Positions 30,947 to 38,595 of a stretch of 38,595 bases of DNA are shown one piece after another. Position 1 is the stretch's first letter. Each line of letters begins with the position of its first letter. Source of the DNA: Candidatus Bathyarchaeota archaeon (GTDB lineage Archaea > Thermoproteota > Bathyarchaeia > Bathyarchaeales > Bathyarchaeaceae); NCBI GenBank assembly GCA_030608565.1, contig JAUWDY010000018.1, positions 1 through 38,595 of the forward strand. Reading direction: 5' to 3'. The translations under genes and the position numbers were made by a program. A model generated the notes under the pieces. That model made no database searches. It saw only the letters and a list, made by a program, of their open reading frames with translations, and was not told where the DNA came from.

Positions 30947-33055
30947 TTACCCTTTGACCAATAGTTCTTTGGCATCAAACGTTTTCCTAATCTTGTACTC
31001 GCTTTGTTTTCCATCATTCCATTGGCTAACTGGTCTTAAGTATCCGACAACCCTTGAATATACTTCACATTTTTCACCGCAACGAGGACAAGTAAAGTGT
31101 TCACCAGAGATATAACCGTGAATTGGACAAACGCTGAATGTAGGAGTAATTGTATAATAAGGCAGTTGACTTTTTTCAGCGACTCTCCTTGTTAAAACGG
31201 AAATGCTTTCCCAAGATGAATTAGATTCTCCAAGATAAATATGGAAAACGGTTCCTCCTGTGTAACGGGTTTGAAGTTTATTTTGGTGCTTTAACGCTTC
31301 AAAAAGGTTAAGTGTATTGTCGACTGGTAATTGCGATGAATTTGTATAGAAAGGTTCAATCCCGTCATTTTTTATATAATCTTCATTAGCAACAATTATG
31401 TCTGGATACTTTCTCTTATCTATCCTCGCAAGTCTGTAAGTTGCACCCTCTGCTGGAGTTGCTTCGAGATTGTAGATATTTCCAGTCTCCTCTTGATATT
31501 CGGAAAGTTCATTTTTCATAAACTCTAAAATTTTAGTTGCAAACTTTAATCCTTCTTCTGAAACAATGTTATAACCAAAGAGGTTCAAAAGTGCTTCATT
31601 TATTCCAATTAGTCCGATTGTGGAAAAGTGGTTTTTCCAATAGTTACCAAACCTTTGTTTTATAGAACGCAAATAAAACTTTGAATAGGGGTACAGTCCA
31701 TGTTCTGTAAAATTCTCAACAAGTTCTCTTTTGATTTCTAAACTCTCTTTAGCAATATTCATTAAAGTACTCAACTCTTCAAAAAATTCGTCTTCATCTT
31801 TTTTAAGGTGCCCTATTCTAGGAAGGTTTATCGTGACAACTCCAATTGAGCCTGTCAGAGGGTTGGCACCGAAGAATCCTCCGCCTCTCTTTCGCAATTC
31901 TCTGTTATCTATTCTTAATCGACAACACATGCTTCTTACATCTTCAGGCTTCATATCACTGTTTATAAAATTAGAAAAGTATGGAGTACCATATTTTGCT
32001 ACTAATTCAAACAGTTCTTGAAATTCCCAATTGAAGTTTTCAGTTACGTTATACGTGACTATTGGAAAAGTGAAAACTCCGCCTTTCTTGTCACCATGAA
32101 ACATTACTTCAATATAAGCTCTATTCAACATGTCCATTTCTGTAACAAAATCACCATAAGGCTTATCTAACATATGCCCATCGACAATAACACCGTCATC
32201 TTCCATAAATTTTGGCACTGACAAATCCATTGTGATATTTGTAAAAGGTGTTTGAAAACCTACACGGGTCGGTACATTCATATTAAATAAAAATTCTTGT
32301 AGTGCTTGTACAACTTCCTTATAGTTCAACTTGTCATAATAGATAAACGGCGCCAGATAAGTATCAAAATTGCTGAACGCTTGAGCACCAGCTGCTTCAC
32401 CTTGTAATGTAAAGAAGAAGTTGACAATTTGCCCCAATATTGTCCTAAAATGCTTCGCAGGTTTGCTCTCAATCTTTTGGGACACACCACAAAAGCCAGA
32501 AACTAGTAGGTCTCTTAGATCCCATCCTACGCAATATGGTCCCAAGACAGCAAGATCGTGTATGTGAAAAGCTCCAGACAGATGTTTTTCCCTAATGATG
32601 GGTGAATACATTCTGGTTAACCAATAGTGAGATACAAGTCGTGAAGAAAGATGATTATTCAATCCTTGAAGAGAAAAATTCATATTAGCGTTTTCACGGA
32701 TTCGCCAATCTGTACCGTTTAGATAACTATCTACCATATCATCAGAGTTTAAAAGAAATGCTAGTTCTCTCATCACTGCATGCTGTTGTCTGTATAGAAT
32801 GTAAGCCTTAGAAACTTCTACAAATTTGTTTTTAATCAAAGTCTCTTCTACAGTATCCTGTATCTCTTCTACTGTTGGAACACCTTCTTTGCCAAATTTC
32901 TTTTCTATGACCGCAACGACTTGATTACTCAATTCTTTAGATTGATTTACACTTCTTCTATCGACCGCTTGAAATGCCTTTTTAACAGCGTTAGTTATTC
33001 TATCCTGGTCAAATTCTGCTAATCTCCCATCTCTTTTCCTAACAAATGATGTCAT
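30947..33055 (-). CDS. nrdD: Anaerobic (class III) ribonucleoside-triphosphate reductase
   Basis: 702 residues. An N-terminal ATP-cone (FVRKRDGRLAEFDQDRITNA, residues 1-95) gives allosteric activity control. The catalytic barrel includes LAVLGPYCVGWDLRDLL with the first active-site Cys, and MCCRLRIDN with the thiyl-radical Cys region. The C-terminal zinc site CPIHGYISGEHFTCPRCGEK precedes the glycyl-radical loop SRVVGYLRPVSQWN with Gly671. The enzyme makes dNTPs under anoxia and needs a radical-SAM activase (NrdG), which is not in this window. A glutaredoxin-like remnant lies directly upstream. Confidence 0.97.
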   Translation of the reverse strand: MTSFVRKRDGRLAEFDQDRITNAVKKAFQAVDRRSVNQSKELSNQVVAVIEKKFGKEGVPTVEEIQDTVEETLIKNKFVEVSKAYILYRQQHAVMRELAFLLNSDDMVDSYLNGTDWRIRENANMNFSLQGLNNHLSSRLVSHYWLTRMYSPIIREKHLSGAFHIHDLAVLGPYCVGWDLRDLLVSGFCGVSQKIESKPAKHFRTILGQIVNFFFTLQGEAAGAQAFSNFDTYLAPFIYYDKLNYKEVVQALQEFLFNMNVPTRVGFQTPFTNITMDLSVPKFMEDDGVIVDGHMLDKPYGDFVTEMDMLNRAYIEVMFHGDKKGGVFTFPIVTYNVTENFNWEFQELFELVAKYGTPYFSNFINSDMKPEDVRSMCCRLRIDNRELRKRGGGFFGANPLTGSIGVVTINLPRIGHLKKDEDEFFEELSTLMNIAKESLEIKRELVENFTEHGLYPYSKFYLRSIKQRFGNYWKNHFSTIGLIGINEALLNLFGYNIVSEEGLKFATKILEFMKNELSEYQEETGNIYNLEATPAEGATYRLARIDKRKYPDIIVANEDYIKNDGIEPFYTNSSQLPVDNTLNLFEALKHQNKLQTRYTGGTVFHIYLGESNSSWESISVLTRRVAEKSQLPYYTITPTFSVCPIHGYISGEHFTCPRCGEKCEVYSRVVGYLRPVSQWNDGKQSEYKIRKTFDAKELLVKG

Positions 33056-33056
33056 T

Positions 33057-33207
33057 TCAGGTCACGTTCCCAGCTTTTCTCAACTCATGTTCATTACCAT
33101 TCTTTAAGCATAGCACATCTGGGGCACCCACTAGATGTGTAGACCACGATTCTATCATCTTGTGGCACGTGCCCGAGAGAGCCAACGGAATATTTTAAAG
33201 AACCCAT
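33057..33207 (-). pseudogene. Glutaredoxin/NrdH-like remnant upstream of nrdD
   Basis: From ATG 33207, with GAGGGA five to six bases upstream, the frame reads MGSLKYSVGSLGHVPQDDRI, then VVYTSSGCPRCAMLKEW and a stop at 33094. One frame over it continues NEHELRKAGNVT-stop, ending at the nrdD start. A two-base correction near 33093 would give ...LKEWLNEHELRKAGNVT, about 50 residues. The C-P-R-C site after V-V-Y-T-S-S-G is the glutaredoxin/NrdH active site. It is shorter than an intact NrdH (~75-80), so I call it a broken or minimal redox partner for the reductase. Confidence 0.6.
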
Positions 33208-33296
33208 GAGAATCCCTCGTAACGCAAGGATGACATAAATGGAAGATAATTCTATTTTAAATTTTTAGAGAAGTTGTATAAAATTTTGTACGAAAT

Positions 33297-35606
33297 TCAA
33301 GTTGAAATTAACACATACGATACTCGGTTGCTTAGAGCTGAAATCTGGGCTTGATTCGAAAAAGGTGCCGGTAAATGCTTTGCTGAGACACGGCTGAAGC
33401 AAATAAGCATATTAACTGATCCGCATGACGGACATTTCAGCGGTATCCCATAAAAGGTTTTTTGGCAGTTAGCACAATAAGCGAGGTTTCTGTTGTAAGC
33501 ATAAAGTCCAACTTTATATTTCTTCACAATTTCTTTTGTGGTCGCCAAGAGTTCATCTGGGTCTTGCTTGGAATCAGCAAGTTGTATGATTGCGAGGTGG
33601 CTTCCCGGAGTTAGTTCGTGAAACTCTTCTTCAATGTGTAATCGACCCCTCCAAGAGACTTTGTTTGTTAAAGGCACAGCAACCATGTCTGTGTAAAAAG
33701 GTTGTTCTCTGGCGCCTTGAACGTGAACCTTTGCCCAGCCACAATGTTCCACATCCAGTTCCGCCAGCCTCTTCGCCGTGTTAATGCTGGGCACCATAGA
33801 GAGAGCCACACGAGTTTCAGGTTTCTTCGCGTAACTTTGAACAGTTTTAGAAAGGTGTTCTACTGTTTCTTTGGCAAAATCTATGGCTTCGTTATCCTCG
33901 TTTATAGCTTTCCCGAGGAATGACTCTACTGTTTCGTTCAGCCCGACAAAACTGACGAGGCGAGTAGCGTTTTCAAGCCTGAAATAGTGGTTGCCGTCGG
34001 CTTTCTGTGTAAGGAATGGAAGTAGTCCTTCTCTTGCGCGTTGCTTGAGCGTTCGATACTTTATTTCTAACGCACGGCACACCATCTCTAGTCGTTCATC
34101 TAAAAGCTTAAAGAACATGGGTTGACTTCCTTCGGCATCGTATGAAGCTCTTGGCAAATTTAGTGTGACGCTGTCGATGCATCCTGTTTGCAGTGTGTCG
34201 AGTTCCCAGTCTCCTTTCCAGTCGGTGGCAAATCTGCATCCTGTCGCGGTGTAAGAGGTGTACTTTTGTTTTTTGGAGCATAAGTTTGCGAAGTATGGAA
34301 TACCTCTCTTGGCTGCAAGTTGATGGGATTGAAAGAGAATATCCTCGCATTCTTTGTTTCTCAGCACTTCTGGGCGTATTTTTACGATTAAACTTGGGTT
34401 GAAGACTGGTTTGTGCTTGTTGTCTTCAAGCATCACTTCAAGGAGAAGAGAGGCAATGAGGTGACTTTCTTCAACGAAATCCCCGTAGCGGGCAACCTTC
34501 TTACCGCTAGGTCCGATGGCCTTCTTTTTTTCTAGGAAGTCGGGAACAACAAGTTCTAAACCTAGCGATGCTCCGATAGGAAAACCTTCGTTTGACAAGG
34601 ATTGATTAAGGTTGAAGACAAAGGTGCGTAGGGATTTCCGAATTCTTTCTTCTGATAGACCTTGGGCGAATGGTGCCAAGAAAATGTTGAAGTAATCGAA
34701 TGCTTGTTCTCCTGAAGTTTCTGTTGAGGCGATTTTGAGGATGTTGGATACTGTTGAAAGCGCGGATTCGAGGCTTTTCGGGGGAAGGGATGACAGCCCT
34801 ATGAGACTCGTTCTTCCAAGATTTAGTCCGTGTTGAAGGAAGAAACGGAGGTCATGCATGAACTCGTTTGGTTTTAGAATCCAGTAGCCGAGGTTGTTGA
34901 GGTGGAGTCTTCCGGAGAGGTGGGCGTCGGCGATATCTCTGGGAAGCACATTGAGCAGAGTGTACTCTTCAAGTACTGCGTCGCCTGCTGCCTTGTGAAC
35001 AGCTTCAACGCCCAGAGATGTGGTGCCTTTTGACTGTATTAGTTGGGTGACATCGTAGACTGGAAGCCCTAAACGTGTGAGTTTGTGTCGATATTCTTCA
35101 AGTCCTTTTTCCACTAGGACCGCGTTGACGAACTCTCGGATAAGCGGGGCTGTGAGGTATTTTGTCTTGAATTCTGATAGGCGCCCTTCGGTTTCTCGTG
35201 CAATCTTTTGTGCCAAGTCTATAGGAACGTTTGCTTCCCGGGCGAGAGAGTCAATGATTTTGTTTCTGTCGAATTCTTCCATCGCCAAACGTGAGGTGCG
35301 GACAAGCATTTTCTTTCTTTTGAAGAAGTGTTTCTCGATGTGTTCGGTCATGTCAATGATTGTGCGTCCGAGGTCGGTTAGGCGGTATTTCTTGGCTTCC
35401 GCGTCGGGTTCGATGAGGTCTGCTTTCAGAAGGTATTTGAGGTGGTATGCGAATCGGCCTGCGTCTCTTGTGGGGTTGAGGCGTAGGATTTTCATGATTT
35501 CGGTGTAGGAGAGTGGGCCTCTGTTTAAGAGAAGGTTTAGTACTTTTAGTCTCATTGATGACGAGACTGCTTTGAGTACTCTTAGTCCTGATCGTCTGCG
35601 GGGCAA
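33297..35606 (-). CDS. wHTH-ATP cone-NrdD-like protein lacking the glycyl radical
   Basis: 769 residues from TTG 35606, with GGAGG eight bases upstream; TTG 35621 is also open. Order: ArsR-like winged helix (MRLKVLNLLLNRGPLSYTEI, FAYHLKYLLKADLIEPDAEA), an ATP-cone (VRTSRLAMEEFDRNKIIDSL), then a barrel homologous to anaerobic NrdD, and a C-terminal zinc ribbon (YCANCQKTFYGIPLKCPSCG). Where nrdD has SRVVGYLRPVSQWN, this has SRVSAKHLPAPFSN: the radical Gly is Ala. The first active-site Cys (GPYCVGWD in nrdD) is also absent (LGYWILKPNEF), while one Cys in TATGCRFATDW remains. Catalysis by the class III mechanism is excluded. I infer a DNA-binding, nucleotide-sensing regulator, perhaps of the adjacent nrdD. 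Confidence 0.85.
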   Translation of the reverse strand: MPRRRSGLRVLKAVSSSMRLKVLNLLLNRGPLSYTEIMKILRLNPTRDAGRFAYHLKYLLKADLIEPDAEAKKYRLTDLGRTIIDMTEHIEKHFFKRKKMLVRTSRLAMEEFDRNKIIDSLAREANVPIDLAQKIARETEGRLSEFKTKYLTAPLIREFVNAVLVEKGLEEYRHKLTRLGLPVYDVTQLIQSKGTTSLGVEAVHKAAGDAVLEEYTLLNVLPRDIADAHLSGRLHLNNLGYWILKPNEFMHDLRFFLQHGLNLGRTSLIGLSSLPPKSLESALSTVSNILKIASTETSGEQAFDYFNIFLAPFAQGLSEERIRKSLRTFVFNLNQSLSNEGFPIGASLGLELVVPDFLEKKKAIGPSGKKVARYGDFVEESHLIASLLLEVMLEDNKHKPVFNPSLIVKIRPEVLRNKECEDILFQSHQLAAKRGIPYFANLCSKKQKYTSYTATGCRFATDWKGDWELDTLQTGCIDSVTLNLPRASYDAEGSQPMFFKLLDERLEMVCRALEIKYRTLKQRAREGLLPFLTQKADGNHYFRLENATRLVSFVGLNETVESFLGKAINEDNEAIDFAKETVEHLSKTVQSYAKKPETRVALSMVPSINTAKRLAELDVEHCGWAKVHVQGAREQPFYTDMVAVPLTNKVSWRGRLHIEEEFHELTPGSHLAIIQLADSKQDPDELLATTKEIVKKYKVGLYAYNRNLAYCANCQKTFYGIPLKCPSCGSVNMLICFSRVSAKHLPAPFSNQAQISALSNRVSYVLIST

Positions 35607-35874
35607 AACACTGTCCTCCAATGGGATTACTAGTGTTGTCTTAGTTTAAAAAATTGTAGTAGGCTTGGTTTTGTGTGTGCGTGTGATGGGTCTAGGTATA
35701 GAAGAGATTGACTTCGTTTTCACAAAGTGTTGTGAAATGTGGTGCTTTCAGACAATTTAATTGATTTGTTTTTTGAAACTGATTATGTAAACGTGTTTAG
35801 CTTTTTTATGAAGGAGTGGTAAATGGGTTGATAAAGCCAAAAGAAATCTTCTTGGAGATACGTGACTTTCGTTC

Positions 35875-38283
35875 TCATTCTGGAGCCAGATAGATGATTT
35901 TTAGTTTAATCATTATGAGTACTACGGCGAACACTATTATTGAAGCTACAATTAGGAGTATGGTTGTTAGAGGCAAACCGCCCACGCTACCATCTCCTGG
36001 AGCGGCTTCAGGTGTTATTGTTAGTTCTCTTTGGCTTTCTCCGTCGTTGTATCCGATTTTTGTTGCGGTCGCTTTGATGTTGACATTAAGTTGGGTAGTT
36101 GTTTGTGGTGCTGTGAAAGTGAATGCGGCGTTGCCGTTTGAATCGGTGACTTGGCTGGTTACAGAGAAGTCTCCACCACCATCAGGCCATACTGTGACCT
36201 CTGTGTCTACAACAGGGTTTGCATTATATGTTACGTGAACAGTTATGGTTGATGAAGCTCTTGAATCAACTGTAGCCGGATTAGCAGTAATTTGGACATC
36301 GAGTGTTCCGGGGTTTACGGTTATTTTTGTTTGGTCTTCACCATCAGCATAACCCGTCTTTGTGGCTGTTGCAGTGATCGTTGCATTGAGTTGTGTGAAG
36401 GTTTGCGGAGCTGTGAAAACGACTGAGACGTTGCCGTTCAAATCGGTGATTCCGGTTTCTGCAGAGAAGTTTCCGTTACTATCAGACGATATGGTAACGA
36501 GAGCATTTGCAACAGGTTGCCCATTATACGTGACGTGGGTTGTAACCTGTGATGTTGTTTCGGACTCGATTAAAGAGGGGTCTGCAGTGACTTGGACTAG
36601 GAGAGGTGGTAGGACTGCTAAATACTCGTGGTCGGAACCATCTGCGTAACCGTTTTTTGAAGCGGTTGCAGTTATTCTGATGTTAGTTGTTTGAGTTACA
36701 TTTGGTGAACTAAGCATTGTAACGAAATATCCAGTGGAGTTTGTGAAGCCTGATGAAGGCACGAAATTTCCATGCATGCTCAATGCACAGTCTAACCTGC
36801 ACGCACGTACTGAAAATAGGGTGACTTGTGCGTTTTCTACTGGGTTTGTTCCGTTTGTGATGTGGATTGTGATTGGGACTTGTTGAATATGGCCAACTGT
36901 GTAAGTGCTTGGGGTGATAGTGACATCTAGAGGTGTAAGGTTTTGAACATGTATCGTTACCACAGCAGCATTGTCACTTATAACACTGAAATCATCCATT
37001 ACGGTGACGGTTGTGTTATAGGTTCCAAGTGAAGAATATTTGTGAACAAAGATTGACAGTGTCGTCCAATCGCTGTTGCTTCCGTCTCCGAAATCGAAGA
37101 GGTATTTGTCAATGCGTCTGTCGTCGCTTGAGTTTGTAGCGATAAGTGTGACGATTTGATCTGGTGGAACCAATGTTTTATCTGTTAGAAGATTTGCTGT
37201 GGGGCGTGTGTTGATGTAGCCTATTGGAGCAGTTAAGAAGAATATGAAGTCCAGATTAACTCCGTTGCCACCTACGGGGTTGCCTTTTCCGTCTGGGTTT
37301 AACGATGTGTGGTGGGGTCCGCTTTCGTGGCCCCAGTAGTTGTATTCTGCATTAATGATAGCGTTAAATGAGATGCCTACATTCATACCGTATTCATTGC
37401 CGTAGATGTCGTTGTAATAAGCCGTGTGATCTGTACTTTCTTCGTAGTGAATTCCGATGGTGTTGTATGAGATGGAGTTCCTTGTGATGTATGTGTTTGC
37501 TGGGCCTGTGATGTAGAATCCTATGTTGTTTGCGGAAAGAATGTTGTTGACAATAACAAGATCGCTATAAGCATTTACGTTGAGTTGTATTCCGCTTTGT
37601 GTGTTAGACATTACGATGTTTTCTGTTATGCTTACTCCTGTTGTTGAGCTTCCGGTTAAGAGTATACCGTTCTTATTTGCGCTTATTGTGTTATTTTGTA
37701 TGTTAGCTTGATTGTTACCTGTTATGCAGATACCGCTCTCAAGGTTGTTGGCTATTTCATTGTATTTTATTTCTACTATGCTGTTTTCTATGGCGATTCC
37801 ATTTTGAGAGTTGTTGGCTATTTCGCAGTTTTCGATTTTTACATTGCTGCTTTCTATGGTTGTCGCGTTTTTTGCGTATTGTATACTACAGTATGTTAAT
37901 GTGGAAGGCTCAGTTCCGCTAAACTTGATTGTGTACCAATCTCCTGTTCCGGGTTGGTCCTTGTTTGAAGTAAATGTTATCGTGTTATTTTCTTCACCAA
38001 TTGCAGAAAGACTTCCCTCCACATTTAGCGAAAAATATCCTCCAAACCTTACTTCGACTCCAGGCTCTATTGTCAACGTGACAGTTGGATAAACTATTAT
38101 GTTTTTAGACACCACGAATGGGCTGTCTGTCAGCGTCCAAACAGTGTCTTGGGTGATGGCCCCCTCTATGTATGTTGCATTTGCAGTGAAAAGGAATAGT
38201 GTGTTTGCAAATGTTAATGCACTTACGGTTATGACTGTTAAAAGACAGAGTAGTTTTAACTTGTTTTTCAAATGTTTACACAT
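35875..38283 (-). CDS. Secreted/membrane-anchored surface protein: beta-helix, PKD and Ig-like domains
   Basis: 802 residues. A signal peptide (LKLLCLLTVITVSALTFANT, about residues 9-36) is followed by a right-handed beta-helix of Asn-rich repeats (IENCEIANNSQNGIAIENS and similar, ~110-330) as in NosD/PbH1 proteins. A PKD domain follows (FDFGDGSNSDW, ~395-445), then three Ig-like (Big_1-type) repeats (about 450-550, 555-650, 655-750), and a C-terminal transmembrane helix (TTILLIVASIIVFAVVLIMI) with a short basic tail. It is an extracellular adhesin or envelope protein tethered by its C-terminus. The first Ig repeat carries an extra ~11 residues (VRACRLDCALSM) bounded by alternating GCATGC/GCACGC DNA (36771-36810). 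Confidence 0.9.
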   Translation of the reverse strand: MCKHLKNKLKLLCLLTVITVSALTFANTLFLFTANATYIEGAITQDTVWTLTDSPFVVSKNIIVYPTVTLTIEPGVEVRFGGYFSLNVEGSLSAIGEENNTITFTSNKDQPGTGDWYTIKFSGTEPSTLTYCSIQYAKNATTIESSNVKIENCEIANNSQNGIAIENSIVEIKYNEIANNLESGICITGNNQANIQNNTISANKNGILLTGSSTTGVSITENIVMSNTQSGIQLNVNAYSDLVIVNNILSANNIGFYITGPANTYITRNSISYNTIGIHYEESTDHTAYYNDIYGNEYGMNVGISFNAIINAEYNYWGHESGPHHTSLNPDGKGNPVGGNGVNLDFIFFLTAPIGYINTRPTANLLTDKTLVPPDQIVTLIATNSSDDRRIDKYLFDFGDGSNSDWTTLSIFVHKYSSLGTYNTTVTVMDDFSVISDNAAVVTIHVQNLTPLDVTITPSTYTVGHIQQVPITIHITNGTNPVENAQVTLFSVRACRLDCALSMHGNFVPSSGFTNSTGYFVTMLSSPNVTQTTNIRITATASKNGYADGSDHEYLAVLPPLLVQVTADPSLIESETTSQVTTHVTYNGQPVANALVTISSDSNGNFSAETGITDLNGNVSVVFTAPQTFTQLNATITATATKTGYADGEDQTKITVNPGTLDVQITANPATVDSRASSTITVHVTYNANPVVDTEVTVWPDGGGDFSVTSQVTDSNGNAAFTFTAPQTTTQLNVNIKATATKIGYNDGESQRELTITPEAAPGDGSVGGLPLTTILLIVASIIVFAVVLIMIKLKIIYLAPE

Positions 38284-38595
38284 CCGGAGTCTGAGGTCAA
38301 CTTATCTTCTCGGGGATAACGAGTTTAAACGTTATGAATTTGAAATAGAGTTTCACGATTAACTTGTTACATAACTAGTTATGCTTGAGAAAGAACTAAG
38401 TGATTCCGTCATACCGTTGCTTCACGCTTTCAAAAAGGAATCATGGGTCTTCGAAAAAGATTCAGTTAGTTTCTTCTTTCTGTTTTGCTTTTGTGTTTGG
38501 GTTTTTCTCTCTCTCTTTTATAGGGCGCCGTCGGGGGGCCCCCGGCGGGGTGTGTTTCTTGGTGTGTGTGGGTGGGTGGGGGGGGGAGCGGTGGT
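38284..38595. other. Right-edge region, possible gene start and low-complexity end
   Basis: 312 bp. The palindrome ATAACTAGTTAT (38371-38382) precedes an ATG at 38381 whose frame (MLEKELSDSVIPLLHAFKKE, SWVFEKDSVS...) stays open to the window end. From ~38500 the sequence turns into CT-, GC- and then GT/G-rich low complexity (GGGGGGCCCCC around 38533-38543, then a long G/T run), so the apparent protein is not credible beyond about residue 35. The end may be a contig terminus with unreliable bases. Confidence 0.35.

Noticed and set aside
35077-35508. 143-codon plus-strand frame
   Set aside because: Antisense of the wHTH/ATP-cone part of the NrdD-like gene.
30947-35621. NrdG activase gene near nrdD
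   Set aside because: No C-x3-C-x2-C radical-SAM protein is present anywhere in the window.
38381-38595. Partial gene at the right edge
   Set aside because: Open only because of GT/G-rich low complexity; at most the first ~35 codons look protein-like.

Overview
The window looks like chromosomal DNA of an archaeon, most likely a Bathyarchaeia-type or related uncultured anaerobe. Support comes from transcription factor E, aMBF1, a lone archaeal NAC, aIF1A, Trm56, DUF2110 and DUF116 proteins, GGTGA/GGAGG ribosome-binding sites, frequent TTG/GTG starts, intron-bearing tRNAs with encoded CCA, and oxygen-sensitive class III ribonucleotide reductase. The lineage is inferred from gene content only. 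Both window ends cut through open frames, and the right end dissolves into G/T-rich low complexity that may be a contig end.

Layout. 1-4.4 kb: small housekeeping or accessory genes (PH-domain membrane protein, dimethylarginine hydrolase-like enzyme, TIGR04076, nitroreductase, a 43-residue basic protein, a membrane protein). 4.4-9.9 kb: a one-strand block that looks like an integrated plasmid or virus: tyrosine recombinase, winged-helix-like protein, unknown 423-residue protein, an XPD/DinG-like P-loop ATPase with a four-Cys insert, two small proteins, and an AT-rich repeat region that could be an origin. 9.9-15.9 kb: a scar-rich accessory region with a minimal family X polymerase, a NUDIX + membrane-anchored dUTPase/dCTP-deaminase-like pair, a divergent SIR2-like gene flanked by short direct repeats, a block of virus-like small genes, and duplicated scraps of polX and of the NrdD-like gene. 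15.9-18 kb: tRNA-Leu, a second tyrosine recombinase, tRNA-Ser and tRNA-Val, the last two with introns.

18-27 kb is core chromosome: DUF116; an information-processing cluster on the minus strand (mbf1-hflX-trm56-tfe-HD-DUF2110); DUF996; a PUA protein; a zinc-ribbon/HEPN protein; NAC; a frameshifted acetyltransferase; aIF1A. 27-30.9 kb holds an MGMT-like protein, unknowns, and pyrI/pyrB arranged divergently. 30.9-35.6 kb holds a canonical glycyl-radical nrdD, a glutaredoxin-like remnant, and a remarkable NrdD paralogue that has an N-terminal winged helix and an ATP-cone but has lost the glycyl-radical motif. 35.9-38.3 kb encodes a large secreted beta-helix/PKD/Ig surface protein.

Main candidates for something new: (1) the wHTH-ATP cone-NrdD-like protein, which looks like a nucleotide-sensing regulator evolved from ribonucleotide reductase; (2) a family of alternating purine-pyrimidine tracts (GCATGC/CACGCA words) in many intergenic spaces, also found at a gene break and around a short in-frame insertion in the surface protein; (3) the NUDIX / dUTPase-like-TM / SIR2 module as a possible archaeal defence cassette; (4) the integrated element with the four-Cys ATPase and an iteron-like region.
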